Positions 45,198-55,010 are shown, counted from the first letter of the stretch. The stretch: DNA of 64,000 nucleotides from Beijerinckiaceae bacterium (GCA_019745195.1 JAIETL010000027.1:88112-152111), one strand, 5' to 3'. Program-made: numbers and translations. The notes: a model not told the origin generated them from the letters alone.

Positions 45198-45878
45198 ATG
45201 CCAACTGTGAAAACCGATCTCGTCGTCAAGATCTGCGGATTGTCCACGCCCGATACCATGATGGCGGCGCTGGATGCGGGGGCCGACATGGTCGGTCTCG
45301 TTTTCCATCCGAAGAGCCCCCGCTTCGTATCGGACGAGCGGGCGACGGAGCTCGCCCGGCTGGCGCGTGGCCGAGCGGAGATCGTTGCGCTGATCGTCGA
45401 TTTCGAGCCGGATGCCGCAGCCAGACTCGCTCGGTCGCTCGAGCCCGACTGGCTGCAGTTGCATGGCCGCGAGACGCCGGACGCGATGCGAGCCGTCAAG
45501 GCCGCGACCGGGGTGAAAGTGATGAAGGCGCTCGGCATCGCCGGCCCGGACGATCTCGCCGCGATCGAACCCTATCGCGGCGTCGCGGACCTGATCCTGC
45601 TCGACGCCAAGCCGCCGAAGGACGCAGCCTACCCCGGCGGCCATGGCAGGCCCTTCGACTGGTCGCTGCTGGCGAGCCTCGACCCAAGCTTTCGCTTCAT
45701 GCTATCGGGCGGGCTCGATCCGGGAAACGTCAGGGAGGCCATCGCCATCGCGCGGCCGGCCGGCGTCGATGTCTCGTCAGGCGTGGAATCCGCGCCCGGC
45801 GTCAAGGATATCGGCAGGATCGGGGACTTCATCGCGGCGGCGCGCCAGGCAGCCCGAGCAGAGAACGAGAAGGCTTAG
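45198..45878 (+). CDS. trpF: Phosphoribosylanthranilate isomerase
   Basis: A 226-residue TIM-barrel enzyme that isomerises N-(5-phosphoribosyl)anthranilate in tryptophan synthesis. VKICGLSTPDTMMAALDAGA carries the catalytic cysteine, LQLHGRE follows, a catalytic Asp lies in ILLDAKPPK, and the phosphate loop is in GVDVSSGVESAPGVKD. I use the ATG at 45198; one 15 bp upstream is open. The gap to trpB is 6 bp, so the two are co-transcribed, as usual in alphaproteobacteria. Confidence 0.95.
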   Translation: MPTVKTDLVVKICGLSTPDTMMAALDAGADMVGLVFHPKSPRFVSDERATELARLARGRAEIVALIVDFEPDAAARLARSLEPDWLQLHGRETPDAMRAVKAATGVKVMKALGIAGPDDLAAIEPYRGVADLILLDAKPPKDAAYPGGHGRPFDWSLLASLDPSFRFMLSGGLDPGNVREAIAIARPAGVDVSSGVESAPGVKDIGRIGDFIAAARQAARAENEKA

Positions 45879-45884
45879 CCGAAC

Positions 45885-47102
45885 ATGAACGCGCCCCAGA
45901 ACCCCAACACCTACCGCTCCGGCCCCGACGAGAACGGCCGCTTCGGCCTGTTCGGCGGCCGCTTCGTCGCCGAGACGCTGATGCCGCTCGTGCTCTCGCT
46001 GGAGCAGGCCTATGAGGCGGCCAAGGTCGATCCGGGCTTCCAGGCCGAGATGGCCTCATACCTCAAGCATTATGTCGGCCGGCCCTCGCCGCTCTATTTC
46101 GCGCAACGCATGACCGAGCATCTCGGCGGCGCGAAGATCTACTTCAAGCGCGACGAGCTGAACCATACCGGCGCGCACAAGGTGAACAACGTGCTCGGCC
46201 AGATCCTGCTGGCGCGGCGCATGGGCAAGAAGCGCATCATCGCCGAGACGGGCGCGGGCCAGCACGGCGTCGCCACCGCGACGCTCTGCGCCCGCTTCGG
46301 GCTCGAATGCATCGTCTATATGGGCGCGGTCGATGTCGAGCGGCAGAAGCCCAACGTCTTCCGGATGAAGATGCTGGGAGCCGAGGTCGTGCCGGTGCAA
46401 TCGGGCACCAAGACGCTGAAGGACGCGATGAACGAGGCCCTGCGCGACTGGGTCACCAATGTCGCCACCACGTTCTACTGCATCGGCACGGCGGCGGGTC
46501 CCCATCCCTATCCGGCGATGGTGCGCGATTTCCAGTCCGTGATCGGCAAGGAGACCCGGGAGCAGATGCAGGAGGCCGAAGGCCGCCTGCCGGATTCGCT
46601 GATCGCCGCGATCGGCGGCGGCTCCAACGCGATCGGCCTGTTCCACCCCTTCCTCGACGATCCGGACGTGAAGATGTGGGGCGTCGAGGCGGCCGGGCAT
46701 GGAATTTCATCGGGGCTGCACGCCGCCTCGCTGACCGGCGGCACGCCCGGCGTCCTGCACGGAAACCGCACCTATCTGCTGATGGACGAGGACGGCCAGA
46801 TCAAGGACGCGCATTCGATCTCGGCCGGGCTCGACTATCCCGGCATCGGCCCGGAACACGCGTGGCTGCATGATTCCGGCCGCGTCTCCTACATCTCGGC
46901 GACAGATGACGAGGCGCTGGAGGCTTTCCAGCTCTGCTCGAAGCTCGAGGGCATCATCCCGGCGCTGGAGCCGGCCCATGCGCTGGCCAAGGTCATCCAG
47001 CTCGCGCCCAAGCTGCCGAAGGACCATCTGATGGTGATGAACCTCTGCGGCCGCGGCGACAAGGACATACCCCAGGTGGCGGAGATTCTGGGGGGAATGT
47101 GA
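45885..47102 (+). CDS. trpB: Tryptophan synthase beta subunit
   Basis: A 405-residue PLP enzyme that joins indole and serine. The PLP lysine is in [15 protein letters not shown] (about residue 98) and GGGSNAIG is the phosphate loop. [20 protein letters not shown] and the C-terminal CGRGDKD are typical of TrpB1. It should pair with TrpA, whose gene lies 658 bp downstream after an inserted DUF488 gene. The start ATG is 6 bp after trpF. Confidence 0.97.
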   Translation: MNAPQNPNTYRSGPDENGRFGLFGGRFVAETLMPLVLSLEQAYEAAKVDPGFQAEMASYLKHYVGRPSPLYFAQRMTEHLGGAKIYFKRDELNHTGAHKVNNVLGQILLARRMGKKRIIAETGAGQHGVATATLCARFGLECIVYMGAVDVERQKPNVFRMKMLGAEVVPVQSGTKTLKDAMNEALRDWVTNVATTFYCIGTAAGPHPYPAMVRDFQSVIGKETREQMQEAEGRLPDSLIAAIGGGSNAIGLFHPFLDDPDVKMWGVEAAGHGISSGLHAASLTGGTPGVLHGNRTYLLMDEDGQIKDAHSISAGLDYPGIGPEHAWLHDSGRVSYISATDDEALEAFQLCSKLEGIIPALEPAHALAKVIQLAPKLPKDHLMVMNLCGRGDKDIPQVAEILGGM

Positions 47103-47108
47103 GGGGCA

Positions 47109-47270
47109 TCAGAAGGGTACGACTCTGACATACGGTTTCCCGTAATGCGTCACGAGGAAGCGCTGCCCCTGTTCAACAGCAAGGAGCAGTCTCCGTGAGT
47201 ACCGCGCCGCGTTCGTCCCAGTTGCGACCCACATAAAAACAACCTCTGCGCGCAAACTGACTTCGTGCAT
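47109..47270 (-). CDS. Small ORF resembling a Phd/YefM antitoxin fragment
   Basis: A 53-codon frame on the minus strand whose last 34 residues, NAARYSRRLLLAVEQGQRFL continuing VTHYGKPYVRVVPF, follow the Phd/YefM pattern of a short helix then V-E-x-G-x-x-x-x-V-T-x-x-G-x-P-x-x-x-x-x-P. The first 19 residues do not look like the family's start, so this may be a truncated or frameshifted remnant. No toxin gene adjoins it. It lies in the trpB-trpA gap, opposite in strand to the trp genes. Treat it as a weak call. Confidence 0.35.
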   Translation of the reverse strand: MHEVSLRAEVVFMWVATGTNAARYSRRLLLAVEQGQRFLVTHYGKPYVRVVPF

Positions 47271-47323
47271 CAGCTTTGGCAAGGCTAGCGGTCGATCGGC
47301 CGAGCCGAGACGGGACGAGCAGC

Positions 47324-47710
47324 ATGACCCTCCGCATCGTCCGCCTAGGCTCACCCCGCCACCTCGACGAAGGCACGCGCATCGGCACGGTGCGCCGCCC
47401 GCCGCGCGGCGTGCGCAAGGAGCGCTTTTCCACCGATGACTGGTTCGACGTCTGGTATCCGGAGCTGGCTCCAAGCGCTGAACTGGTCGCTACCGCGCAG
47501 ACCGCGCGGACGGACAGGGAATGGGCCGGCTTCGTGCGCGCCTTCAAGGCCGAGATGGCGCAGCCGCCGGCGAACCGCACGCTCGATCTGCTCGCGGCGC
47601 TGTCGCATCGATCCAATCTCTCGGTCGGCTGCTATTGCGAGGACGAGTCGCGCTGCCATCGCTCCGTGCTGCGCCAGCTTCTGGCGGATCGGGGCGCGGC
47701 GATCGCCTGA
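47324..47710 (+). CDS. DUF488 family protein
   Basis: A 128-residue protein of the DUF488 family. [20 protein letters not shown] and [10 protein letters not shown] sit at the N-terminus and [12 protein letters not shown] in the middle; the conserved Cys/His cluster is [20 protein letters not shown]. The cysteine-histidine cluster suggests a metal or redox role, but no activity is established. The ATG at 47324 is preferred over a longer in-frame start at 47276. It is inserted between trpB and trpA, with 50 bp to the trpA start. Confidence 0.85.
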   Translation: MTLRIVRLGSPRHLDEGTRIGTVRRPPRGVRKERFSTDDWFDVWYPELAPSAELVATAQTARTDREWAGFVRAFKAEMAQPPANRTLDLLAALSHRSNLSVGCYCEDESRCHRSVLRQLLADRGAAIA

Positions 47711-47760
47711 AGCGCTGCCCCTCTCGCCAAGCCGCCCTGCATCATGCTAACCGCAACCCC

Positions 47761-48609
47761 ATGACAACGACCGGCTCCACCCGCATCCAGACCCGTTTCG
47801 CCGCCTGCGCCACAGAGGGCCGTGCCGCGCTGGTGACCTTCGTCACCGCCGGCGATCCCGACCTCGACACCTCCAGCGCTATTCTCGATGCGCTGCCGGC
47901 GGCGGGCGCCGACATCATCGAGCTCGGCGTGCCATTCACCGACCCGATGGCCGACGGCATCCCGGTCCAGCTCGCCGGTCAGCGCGCGCTGAAAGCCGGC
48001 CAGACGCTGAAGAAGACGCTCAGCCTTGTCGAGGCGTTCCGCGCCAAGGATAAGGACACGCCGATCGTGCTGATGGGTTACTACAATCCGATCTATGTCT
48101 ACGGGGTCGAGCGCTTCCTGCAGGATGCGAGGACGGCCGGCGTGGATGGGCTGATCGTCGTCGACCTTCCGCCCGAGGAGGATGCCGAGCTGTGCCTGCC
48201 CGCGCTCGCGGCAGGGCTGAACTTCATCCGCCTCGCGACGCCGACGACCGATGACAAAAGGCTGCCGAAGGTGCTGCAGAACACCTCGGGCTTCGTCTAT
48301 TACGTCTCGGTGACCGGCATCACCGGCGGCGCGGTCGGCAATTACGATGCGGTCGGCGAAGCCGTGGCGCGGATCAAGCGCCATACCGACCTGCCTGTCG
48401 CGGTCGGCTTCGGCGTCAAGACGGCCGCGGACGCGGTGGCGATCGCCAGGGGCGCCGATGGCGTCGTCGTCGGCTCGGCGCTGGTCGAGCGCGTGCGGCT
48501 CTCGCTCGATAGCGACGGCAGGGCCACGGAAAAGACCGTTTCTGCCGTCACCTCGCTGGTGGCGGAACTCGCGGCCGGAGTCCGCCAGGTGGCGAAGGCT
48601 GCGGCGTAA
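47761..48609 (+). CDS. trpA: Tryptophan synthase alpha subunit
   Basis: A 282-residue TIM-barrel lyase that cleaves indole-3-glycerol phosphate. The catalytic Glu and Asp are in [20 protein letters not shown], with [17 protein letters not shown] and the phosphate-binding [12 protein letters not shown]. The ATG at 47761 gives the normal N-terminus; the frame is open upstream through the DUF488 region without homology. accD follows after 38 bp, the usual alphaproteobacterial trpA-accD-folC order. Confidence 0.97.
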   Translation: MTTTGSTRIQTRFAACATEGRAALVTFVTAGDPDLDTSSAILDALPAAGADIIELGVPFTDPMADGIPVQLAGQRALKAGQTLKKTLSLVEAFRAKDKDTPIVLMGYYNPIYVYGVERFLQDARTAGVDGLIVVDLPPEEDAELCLPALAAGLNFIRLATPTTDDKRLPKVLQNTSGFVYYVSVTGITGGAVGNYDAVGEAVARIKRHTDLPVAVGFGVKTAADAVAIARGADGVVVGSALVERVRLSLDSDGRATEKTVSAVTSLVAELAAGVRQVAKAAA

Positions 48610-48647
48610 GCCGCTCGCTTGCGGCAAACCCGTCAGGACCTAAAGCG

Positions 48648-49541
48648 ATGAACTGGATTTCCGAAGTCGTCCGGCCGCGCATCAAGACGCTGTTCAAGCG
48701 CGAGAGCCCGGAAAATCTCTGGATCAAGTGCCCCGATTCCGGGCAGATGGTCTTCCACAAGGATGTCGAGGCCAACGGCTTCGTCATCCCCGGCTCCGAT
48801 CATCATATGCGGGTCACCGCGCCCGACCGGCTGCGCATGACCTTCGACGAGGGCAAATGGCTCGACGTCGCGCTGCCCGAGGTCGCGGTCGATCCGCTGA
48901 AGTTCCGCGACGAGAAGCGCTATCTCGACCGGCTCAAGGACGCCCGCGCCAAGACCGGCGCGCAGGACGCCTTCAAGGTCGGCTATGGCAGGGTCAAGGG
49001 CCTGCCGATGACGCTGGCCGTGCAGGATTTCCATTTCATGGGCGGCTCGCTCGGCATGGCGGCCGGCGAGGCCTTCATCAGGGGCGCGGAGACCGCGCTC
49101 GAAAAGAAGACGCCCTATGTCGTCTTCGCGGCGTCGGGCGGCGCGCGCATGCAGGAGGGCATCCTGTCGCTGATGCAGCTCCCGCGCACCACCGTCGCGG
49201 TCCGGATGCTGCGCCGCGCCGGCCTGCCCTATCTCGTCGTGCTGACCAATCCGACGACGGGCGGCGTCACCGCCTCCTACGCCATGCTGGGCGATATCCA
49301 GATCGCGGAGCCCGGCGCACTGATCGGTTTCGCCGGCCCGCGCGTGATCGAGCAGACGATCCGCGAAAAGCTGCCAGAAGGCTTTCAGCGCTCGGAGTAT
49401 CTCAAGGATCACGGCATGATCGACATGGTCATCCACCGGCACGACATCCCCGAGACGCTGGCGAGGCTCGGCCGGCTGCTGACGCGCCAGCCGGAACCGG
49501 CGAAGGCCGACGCGCCGCCCCCGGTCACCGCGGCGGTCTGA
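48648..49541 (+). CDS. accD: Acetyl-CoA carboxylase carboxyltransferase beta subunit
   Basis: A 297-residue subunit that, with AccA, transfers the carboxyl group from biotin to acetyl-CoA to make malonyl-Co[41 protein letters not shown] and [18 protein letters not shown] are hallmark sequences. The N-terminal zinc ribbon is degenerate: only one Cys remains in [12 protein letters not shown], as is usual in alphaproteobacterial AccD, so zinc binding is unlikely. It is preceded by trpA and followed by folC (35 bp). Confidence 0.96.
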   Translation: MNWISEVVRPRIKTLFKRESPENLWIKCPDSGQMVFHKDVEANGFVIPGSDHHMRVTAPDRLRMTFDEGKWLDVALPEVAVDPLKFRDEKRYLDRLKDARAKTGAQDAFKVGYGRVKGLPMTLAVQDFHFMGGSLGMAAGEAFIRGAETALEKKTPYVVFAASGGARMQEGILSLMQLPRTTVAVRMLRRAGLPYLVVLTNPTTGGVTASYAMLGDIQIAEPGALIGFAGPRVIEQTIREKLPEGFQRSEYLKDHGMIDMVIHRHDIPETLARLGRLLTRQPEPAKADAPPPVTAAV

Positions 49542-49576
49542 GCGACGAGCGCGCAAGCGGGGCGAAGGCACGCGTC

Positions 49577-50899
49577 ATGGGCTCGTCCGACATGCTGCTG
49601 GCGCGGTTCCTCGCGCTGCATCCCAAGCTGATCGACCTGTCGCTCGGACGCATGCTGCGGCTGCTGGAACGACTGGGCGACCCGCAGAGCAGGCTGCCAC
49701 CTGTGATCCATGTCGCCGGCACCAACGGCAAGGGCTCGACCATCGCCTTCATGCGGGCTATCCTGGAAGCAGCGGGGCTTCGAGTGCATGTCTACACCTC
49801 GCCGCATCTGGTGCGCTTCCACGAGCGGATCAGACTGGGCGCGGCGGGAGGCAGCCGCTTCGTCGACGAGGACATGCTGGTCGACGCATTGATGCGCTGC
49901 GAGCGGGCCAACGCCGGCGATCCGACGACCTTCTTCGAGATGACGACGGCGGCTGGCCTGCTGCTCTTCTCCGAGCACGAGGCCGATGTCGTCCTGCTGG
50001 AGGTCGGGCTCGGCGGCCGCTTCGACGCCACCAATGTCATCGCCCATCCGGCCTGCGCCGTGGTCACGCCGGTCTCGCTCGACCATGCCGAATATCTCGG
50101 CGACACCGTCACCAAGATCGCCGGCGAGAAGGCCGGCATCTTCAAGCGCGGCGCGCCCGCCGTAATTGCGCCGCAGGAGCCCGAACCGACCGCCGTACTG
50201 GAATCGGTCGCCGAACGCATCGGCGCGTCGAAAATCCTGATCGGCGCGCAGGATTTCAACGTCCACGAGGATGGCGGCCGGCTGGTCTACGAGGATGGCG
50301 ACGGCCTGCTCGATCTGCCCCTGCCGCGCCTCGCCGGCCGCCACCAGCATGTCAACGCAGGCACCGCCATCGCCGGGTTGCGCGCCGCCGGCTATGGCGG
50401 GCTGCCTGCGCGCGCCTTCGAGCAGGGCATGCTCGGAGCCGACTGGCCGGCGCGCCTCCAGCGCCTGTCTCGCGGGCATCTGGTCGATCTGCTGCCTGCG
50501 CGCGCGGAACTCTGGCTCGATGGCGGTCACAACCCCGATGGCGGGCGCGTGCTGGCCCAGGCCATGGCCGACCTCGCCGACCGCAACCCGGCCCCGCTGG
50601 TGATGATCGTCGGCCTGCTCTCGACCAAGGATGCGCGCGCGACGCTCGGTCATTTCAAGGGGCTGGCGCAGACCCTGTTCGCCGTCCCGATCCAGAACTC
50701 GCTGGTGGCGCGCCCCGCGGCGGAGGTCGCGACGCTGGCGGGCGAGGCCGGGCTCCACGCCGAGACCGCCGGCTCGGTGGAGCAGGCGCTGCGGACCATA
50801 GCCGAGCGCGCCTGGCCGGCTCCGCCGCGCATCCTGATCTGCGGCTCGCTCTATCTCGCGGGCGAGGTGCTTCAGGCGAACGGCACGCCGCCGGTGTGA
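49577..50899 (+). CDS. folC: Folylpolyglutamate synthase/dihydrofolate synthase
   Basis: A 440-residue Mur-ligase-like enzyme that adds glutamate to dihydropteroate and folates. It has the P-loop VAGTNGKGST near residue 46, YTSPHLVRFHERI, LEVGLGGRFDATNVI and VSLDHAEYLGDTVTKIAGEK carrying the metal/lysine site, with LDGGHNPDG in the C-terminal domain. The ATG at 49577 follows accD by 35 bp; upstream frame extension is accD read out of frame. It closes the trp-acc-fol block. Confidence 0.95.
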   Translation: MGSSDMLLARFLALHPKLIDLSLGRMLRLLERLGDPQSRLPPVIHVAGTNGKGSTIAFMRAILEAAGLRVHVYTSPHLVRFHERIRLGAAGGSRFVDEDMLVDALMRCERANAGDPTTFFEMTTAAGLLLFSEHEADVVLLEVGLGGRFDATNVIAHPACAVVTPVSLDHAEYLGDTVTKIAGEKAGIFKRGAPAVIAPQEPEPTAVLESVAERIGASKILIGAQDFNVHEDGGRLVYEDGDGLLDLPLPRLAGRHQHVNAGTAIAGLRAAGYGGLPARAFEQGMLGADWPARLQRLSRGHLVDLLPARAELWLDGGHNPDGGRVLAQAMADLADRNPAPLVMIVGLLSTKDARATLGHFKGLAQTLFAVPIQNSLVARPAAEVATLAGEAGLHAETAGSVEQALRTIAERAWPAPPRILICGSLYLAGEVLQANGTPPV

Positions 50900-50911
50900 G
50901 GCCTTCGGGCG

Positions 50912-51331
50912 CTATGCCGGGTAAAGCCAGGGATTGAAGACCGGCACACCACAGGCCTCGAAATCGGCGACGTTGCGGGTCGCGACGGTGAGGCCATGAA
51001 TGCTCGCGGTCGCGGCGATCATGCTGTCGCGTTCGGGCCTGGGGTCGGGCATATGCATGGCGGCGCAGCGGAGCGCGACGTCGACATCGAAGGTCAGGAT
51101 ACGTCCTTTGAAGATCGGGAGAACATAGTCGTTGATCCAGCTCCGCAGCATCGTGCCTTTTCGCTCGTCTCGGCGAAGCGCGCGCAATGCACCGCGCTCG
51201 AGTTCGAAGACCGTGACGGCCGACAGGAAGAAATGGTCGCCGTTGTGCTGGCGCGACCATGCGATCACGGCAGGCTCGGCGATCCGCAGGTTTCGTAGCT
51301 CGGAGACGACGTTGGTATCGAGAAGATACAT
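50912..51331 (-). CDS. PIN-domain toxin (VapC-like)
   Basis: A 139-residue PIN-domain ribonuclease. The conserved acidic residues are in YLLDTNVVSELR (Asp5 and Glu), in VFELERGALR, and in the C-terminal DSMIAATASIHGLTVATRNV with ADFE. VapC-type toxins cleave tRNA or rRNA when freed from the antitoxin. The ATG at 51331 overlaps the antitoxin stop by one base (TGATG), the classical toxin-antitoxin coupling. The GC content and codon use look like the host genome. Confidence 0.88.
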   Translation of the reverse strand: MYLLDTNVVSELRNLRIAEPAVIAWSRQHNGDHFFLSAVTVFELERGALRALRRDERKGTMLRSWINDYVLPIFKGRILTFDVDVALRCAAMHMPDPRPERDSMIAATASIHGLTVATRNVADFEACGVPVFNPWLYPA

Positions 51332-51588
51332 CAATCGAACTCGAACGGCTTCGAAAGCGGCCCCTTGATCGTCTCGAACTCGAACTCGAAATCCGCTTCC
51401 GGTCTTGGATCGGCGAGCGCCTCGGCCAAGCTTTTTCCTTTGAAAGCGAGTTTTCGATAGTCTTCGATCGAAAGCAGGACGTGCGAAGGCTCGCCCCGGT
51501 CCGTGATGAAGACCGGCCCCTCTTTCGCGGCGCGTTTGGCATGGCCGGTGTCCTGATTGAACTCCCGGCTGGAGAGCCTGGTGTGCAT
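51331..51588 (-). CDS. Phd/YefM-type antitoxin
   Basis: An 85-residue antitoxin. The N-terminal half, SSREFNQDTGHAKRAAKEGP and VFITDRGEPSHVLLSIEDYR, fits the Phd/YefM DNA-binding fold; the acidic C-terminal tail (EADFEFEFETIKGPL) should wrap and neutralise the PIN toxin. AAGGTGAG lies just before the ATG at 51588. Promoter and operator should lie in the A/T-rich 98 bp upstream, shared with the divergent aldo-keto reductase gene. Confidence 0.85.
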   Translation of the reverse strand: MHTRLSSREFNQDTGHAKRAAKEGPVFITDRGEPSHVLLSIEDYRKLAFKGKSLAEALADPRPEADFEFEFETIKGPLSKPFEFD

Positions 51589-51686
51589 GAAACTCACCTT
51601 TTGAGGCCGCGTCGAATTAGAAAGTAGAAACGTTTATATATTGACGAGGCGCCGTTGTCCATACTGCCTGCCATGCGGAGACGATC

Positions 51687-52532
51687 ATGACCTCAAACCT
51701 GTTCGGAGCCACTGGCCCGGCCGTCCCGCCCATCGGCCAGGGCACCTGGAACATCGAGCTCTCCGACAGACCTGAGGCCGTCGCGGCGCTGCGGCGCGGG
51801 CTCGATCTCGGGCTGAGCCATATCGACACCGCCGAGATGTACGGCTCCGGGCGCTCCGAGGAGATCGTCGGCGAGGCCATCGAGGGCCGGCGCGACGCGG
51901 TTTTCCTTGTCTCGAAGGTCTTGCCGCACAACGCCTCGCGCAAAGGCGCCATCGCAGCCTGCGAGGCCTCGCTGCGGCGACTTGGCACAGACCGTCTCGA
52001 TTGCTACCTGCTGCACTGGCGCGGCTCGCATCCGCTGGCGGAAACCTTCGCCGCCTTCGAGACGCTGCGGGAGCAGGGCAAGATCCTGTCCTGGGGCGTC
52101 AGCAATTTCGACGTTGGCGATCTGGAGGAGGCGCTGGCGGTTGCCGGCCCCGACGTGATCGCCTGCAACCAGGTCCTCTACCATCTGCGCGAGCGCGCGA
52201 TCGAGCATGCCGTCATTCCGTGGTGCGAGCGGCACGGCGTCGCCGTCACGGCCTACAGCCCGTTCGGGCAGGACGACTTCCCCGATGCCGGCAGCGCGGG
52301 CGGCAAGGTGCTGGCCGGGATCGCGGATGTGCGCGGCGCGAGCCCGCGTCAGGTCGCGCTCGCCTTCCTGACCCGCCGTCCCTCGGTTTTCGCGATCCCG
52401 AAGGCGTCACGCGTCTCCCATGTCGAGGACAATGCCGGCGCGCTCGGCCTGCGCCTCAGCGACGACGAGATCGCACGCATCGAAGCGGCTTTTCCGCGCG
52501 GTCCAAAGCCGCGTTCGCTGCCGATGCTGTGA
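51687..52532 (+). CDS. Aldo/keto reductase
   Basis: A 281-residue TIM-barrel NADPH-dependent oxidoreductase. The catalytic tetrad is visible: Asp and Tyr in HIDTAEMYGSG, Lys in FLVSKVLPHN and His in CYLLHWRGSHP. SWGVSNF and the C-terminal FAIPKASRVSHVEDNAGAL (nucleotide binding) follow. It is close to the YdjG/2,5-diketogluconate reductase-like group. It is divergent from the toxin-antitoxin pair and convergent with the TauE gene; no operon partner indicates its substrate. Confidence 0.9.
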   Translation: MTSNLFGATGPAVPPIGQGTWNIELSDRPEAVAALRRGLDLGLSHIDTAEMYGSGRSEEIVGEAIEGRRDAVFLVSKVLPHNASRKGAIAACEASLRRLGTDRLDCYLLHWRGSHPLAETFAAFETLREQGKILSWGVSNFDVGDLEEALAVAGPDVIACNQVLYHLRERAIEHAVIPWCERHGVAVTAYSPFGQDDFPDAGSAGGKVLAGIADVRGASPRQVALAFLTRRPSVFAIPKASRVSHVEDNAGALGLRLSDDEIARIEAAFPRGPKPRSLPML

Positions 52533-52536
52533 GGCG

Positions 52537-53289
52537 CTAGAATCCAGCCGCGCGCCTGAGCAAGTCTAGGCCGATCACCGTCAGAACCGTCTTGATGATC
52601 GCGACGAACCAGCGCTCGGGGAGCCTGTCGAGCAGCTTCGTGCCTGCGATGGTGCCGAGGAAGCCCGAGACGATCATCGCCGCGATCAGCGGCAGCCAGC
52701 CGGCGAAGGCGAAGCCGAGCGCGGCAAAAGCGAAGACCTTGAGCAGGTGCTGCACCATCATGCAGGCGGCGTGCGTGGCGATGAGTTCGCGCTTGTGCAG
52801 GCCAAGCGGCAGCAGCAGTGCCTGCACGAAAGGGCCGGTCGCGCCGACGAACATGGTCACCACGGTCGAGATGCCGCCCCCGACGATGAGCCCGCTGGAG
52901 GCGAGCCCCGGAATTTGCGGCTTCGGGATCCAGGCGAGGATGAGGATGAAGCCGCCGAGCACGCCCAGCAGCACCCGCTCCGGCATCGCCACGACGATAT
53001 AGCCGCCGATCGCGACGCCGACCATTGAGCCGAGCGCGAAGCGCGCCACCATGCCCCATTGGGCGTGGATGCGCTGGACGAAGGCGCGGCCGAGATTGGA
53101 GCCGAGCTGGACCAGCCCGTGAACGGCGATGACGACGGCCGGCGAGACCGTGCCCGCCAGCGCGCCGAGCATGACCGCGCCGCCGCCGATGCCGAAGGCG
53201 GCGGTGAAGGCCGAGGTCAGGAAGCTGACGACGATCAGCAAGAGCGCGATGGCGGGCGGGACGCCGGCCGGCAGGAGCATGTCCGTCAT
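52537..53289 (-). CDS. TauE/SafE family sulfite/sulfonate exporter-like permease
   Basis: A 250-residue protein with seven to eight predicted membrane helices and the family's duplicated pattern: SAFTAAFGIGGGAVMLGALA in the first half and MFVGATGPFVQALLLPLG in the second. Family members move sulfite, sulfoacetate or other small anions; this one has no sulfur gene nearby. The ATG at 53289 gives the usual N-terminus (a longer frame begins at 53379). Its stop is 4 bp from the convergent reductase stop. Confidence 0.85.
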   Translation of the reverse strand: MTDMLLPAGVPPAIALLLIVVSFLTSAFTAAFGIGGGAVMLGALAGTVSPAVVIAVHGLVQLGSNLGRAFVQRIHAQWGMVARFALGSMVGVAIGGYIVVAMPERVLLGVLGGFILILAWIPKPQIPGLASSGLIVGGGISTVVTMFVGATGPFVQALLLPLGLHKRELIATHAACMMVQHLLKVFAFAALGFAFAGWLPLIAAMIVSGFLGTIAGTKLLDRLPERWFVAIIKTVLTVIGLDLLRRAAGF

Positions 53290-53511
53290 GGAAACCGGGC
53301 GTCGGAGGGCAGGATTCGATCCTGCTACACCCCGCGCTTCGTTGCGGTAAAGCGCGGCTGACGCATGCCGCCGCCGCATTGCCGGAAACCACGATTCGGC
53401 GGAGCGCTTTACAACGCAGACGAGCAGGCGTTTTCTTTACGGCAATGGCGGCGAGCCTGAGCGCCCGACAACGCCAATCGATCTCAACAGTTGCGTTTCC
53501 CGGAGTGTGTG

Positions 53512-54165
53512 ATGCGTCGCGTCCTCGGCATCCTGACCTTTCTTTGCCTGTCGCTTTTCGGTCTCCTTCCCGTCCATGCCGGCGTCGATGTCCGCGTCAA
53601 CATCGCGACCCAGCGGATGACGGTCACGACCACCGACGGCGAGGTCCATCAATGGGCGATCTCGTCGGGCCGCAAGGGCTTCCGCTCGCCCAACGGCGTC
53701 TACCGCCCGACGCGGCTGGAGCGGAGCTGGTACTCGCGCAAATATGGCGGCGCGATGCCCCATTCGGTGTTCTTCCGCGGCGGCTACGCCATCCATGGCA
53801 CCACGGCGGTCGGCGCGCTCGGTCGCCCGGCCTCGCATGGCTGCATCCGCCTGCACCCGGCCAACGCCGCCAAACTCTTCGCCCTGGTGAAGAAGCATGG
53901 AGCCGGCGCGACCACGATCGCGCTGAACGGGGCCGCGCCCGACAATCTGTCGCAATTCGCCAAAGCCTCGGGCGGGGCCAAGACCAAGATTGCCAAGGCG
54001 AAGGCCAAGCAGCGCACAGCGATCGCCGCCAAGCGCCAGACCGCCCCGAACTGGGATGCGGCGCGCGGGCAGATCCTGCTGCGGCCGGCCCTGCCGGCCG
54101 GCGCGATCGGCTACCAGCCCTACGACATGCAGCGCTACTACCAGACCGGCCCACGCTGGCGCTGA
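53512..54165 (+). CDS. Secreted L,D-transpeptidase (YkuD domain)
   Basis: A 217-residue exported enzyme. A signal peptide (about 1-23, ending PVHA) precedes a YkuD catalytic domain whose active-site Cys and His lie in HGTTAVGALGRPASHGCIRL. It should make 3-3 peptidoglycan cross-links or attach proteins to peptidoglycan. After the domain there is a Lys/Ala-rich stretch (KTKIAKAKAKQRTAIAAKRQ), perhaps a wall-binding linker. I use the ATG at 53512. It converges with the aquaporin gene, 14 bp apart. Confidence 0.9.
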   Translation: MRRVLGILTFLCLSLFGLLPVHAGVDVRVNIATQRMTVTTTDGEVHQWAISSGRKGFRSPNGVYRPTRLERSWYSRKYGGAMPHSVFFRGGYAIHGTTAVGALGRPASHGCIRLHPANAAKLFALVKKHGAGATTIALNGAAPDNLSQFAKASGGAKTKIAKAKAKQRTAIAAKRQTAPNWDAARGQILLRPALPAGAIGYQPYDMQRYYQTGPRWR

Positions 54166-54179
54166 GAGCGGGCTGCCTT

Positions 54180-54914
54180 TCAGCCGGATGAGCCGGGTTT
54201 CGTGCCGCCGACGACATCGGCCGACGGCTCGTCGCTCAGCCAGCGGTAGATGAAGCCCCCGAGCGCGCCGCCGATCAGCGGCGCGAGCCAGAACAGCCAG
54301 AGCTGCTGCAGGGCCCAGCCGCCGACGAACAGGGCCGGACCAGTGCTGCGGGCAGGGTTCACGGAGGTATTGGTGATCGGGATGCTGATCAGATGGATCA
54401 GCGTCAGGCCCAGCCCGATCGCGATCGGGGCAAAGCCGGCCGGGGCCTTGCCATGGGTCGCGCCCATGATGACGAACAGGAACATCATCGTCAGCAGCAC
54501 CTCGGCGATCAGGGCCGACATCAGCCCGTATTTGCCTGGCGAGTTATCGCCATAGCCGTTCGAGGCGAAGCCCTTGGCGAGGTCGAAACCGGGCGCGCCC
54601 TTGGCGATGAGATAGAGCATGCCGGCGCCGACCACCGCGCCGACGACCTGCGCCGCGACATAGGGCAGGATTTCGCCTGTCGGGAAGCGCCCGCCAGCCG
54701 CAAGGCCGACCGTCACCGCCGGGTTGAGATGGCAGCCCGAGACATGGCCTATGGCATAGGCCATGGTCAGGACCGTCAGGCCGAAGGCGAGCGAGACCCC
54801 GAGCAGGCCGATGCCGACCTGCGGGAAGCCAGCGGCGATCACGGCGCTGCCGCAGCCGCCGAAGGTGAGCCAGAACGTGCCGATCGCTTCCGCGGCGTAT
54901 TTGCGTGAGTTCAT
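54180..54914 (-). CDS. aqpZ: Aquaporin Z
   Basis: A 244-residue water channel with six membrane helices. The two NPA boxes are in [15 protein letters not shown] and [14 protein letters not shown]. The selectivity filter follows the AqpZ type, with His in [12 protein letters not shown] and the Arg of [25 protein letters not shown] at the N-terminus is typical. The gene is monocistronic. The ATG at 54914 is the only well-placed start. Confidence 0.95.
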   Translation of the reverse strand: MNSRKYAAEAIGTFWLTFGGCGSAVIAAGFPQVGIGLLGVSLAFGLTVLTMAYAIGHVSGCHLNPAVTVGLAAGGRFPTGEILPYVAAQVVGAVVGAGMLYLIAKGAPGFDLAKGFASNGYGDNSPGKYGLMSALIAEVLLTMMFLFVIMGATHGKAPAGFAPIAIGLGLTLIHLISIPITNTSVNPARSTGPALFVGGWALQQLWLFWLAPLIGGALGGFIYRWLSDEPSADVVGGTKPGSSG

Positions 54915-55010
54915 CGAGAGGCTCCCCAGCCGGTGCAGTCATCCGTGGATGCGGCGCACCGACGCAGGCTAGCGATCCCGATGCTGTTCGCCAAGTGCGC
55001 GCGGAGCGGG

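Noticed and set aside
53330..53420. Imperfect inverted repeat (TAAAGCGC / GCGCTTTA) upstream of the L,D-transpeptidase gene
   Set aside because: The arms are separated by about 50 bp and interrupted; no promoter hexamers or known motif align with it, so it is not called as a feature.
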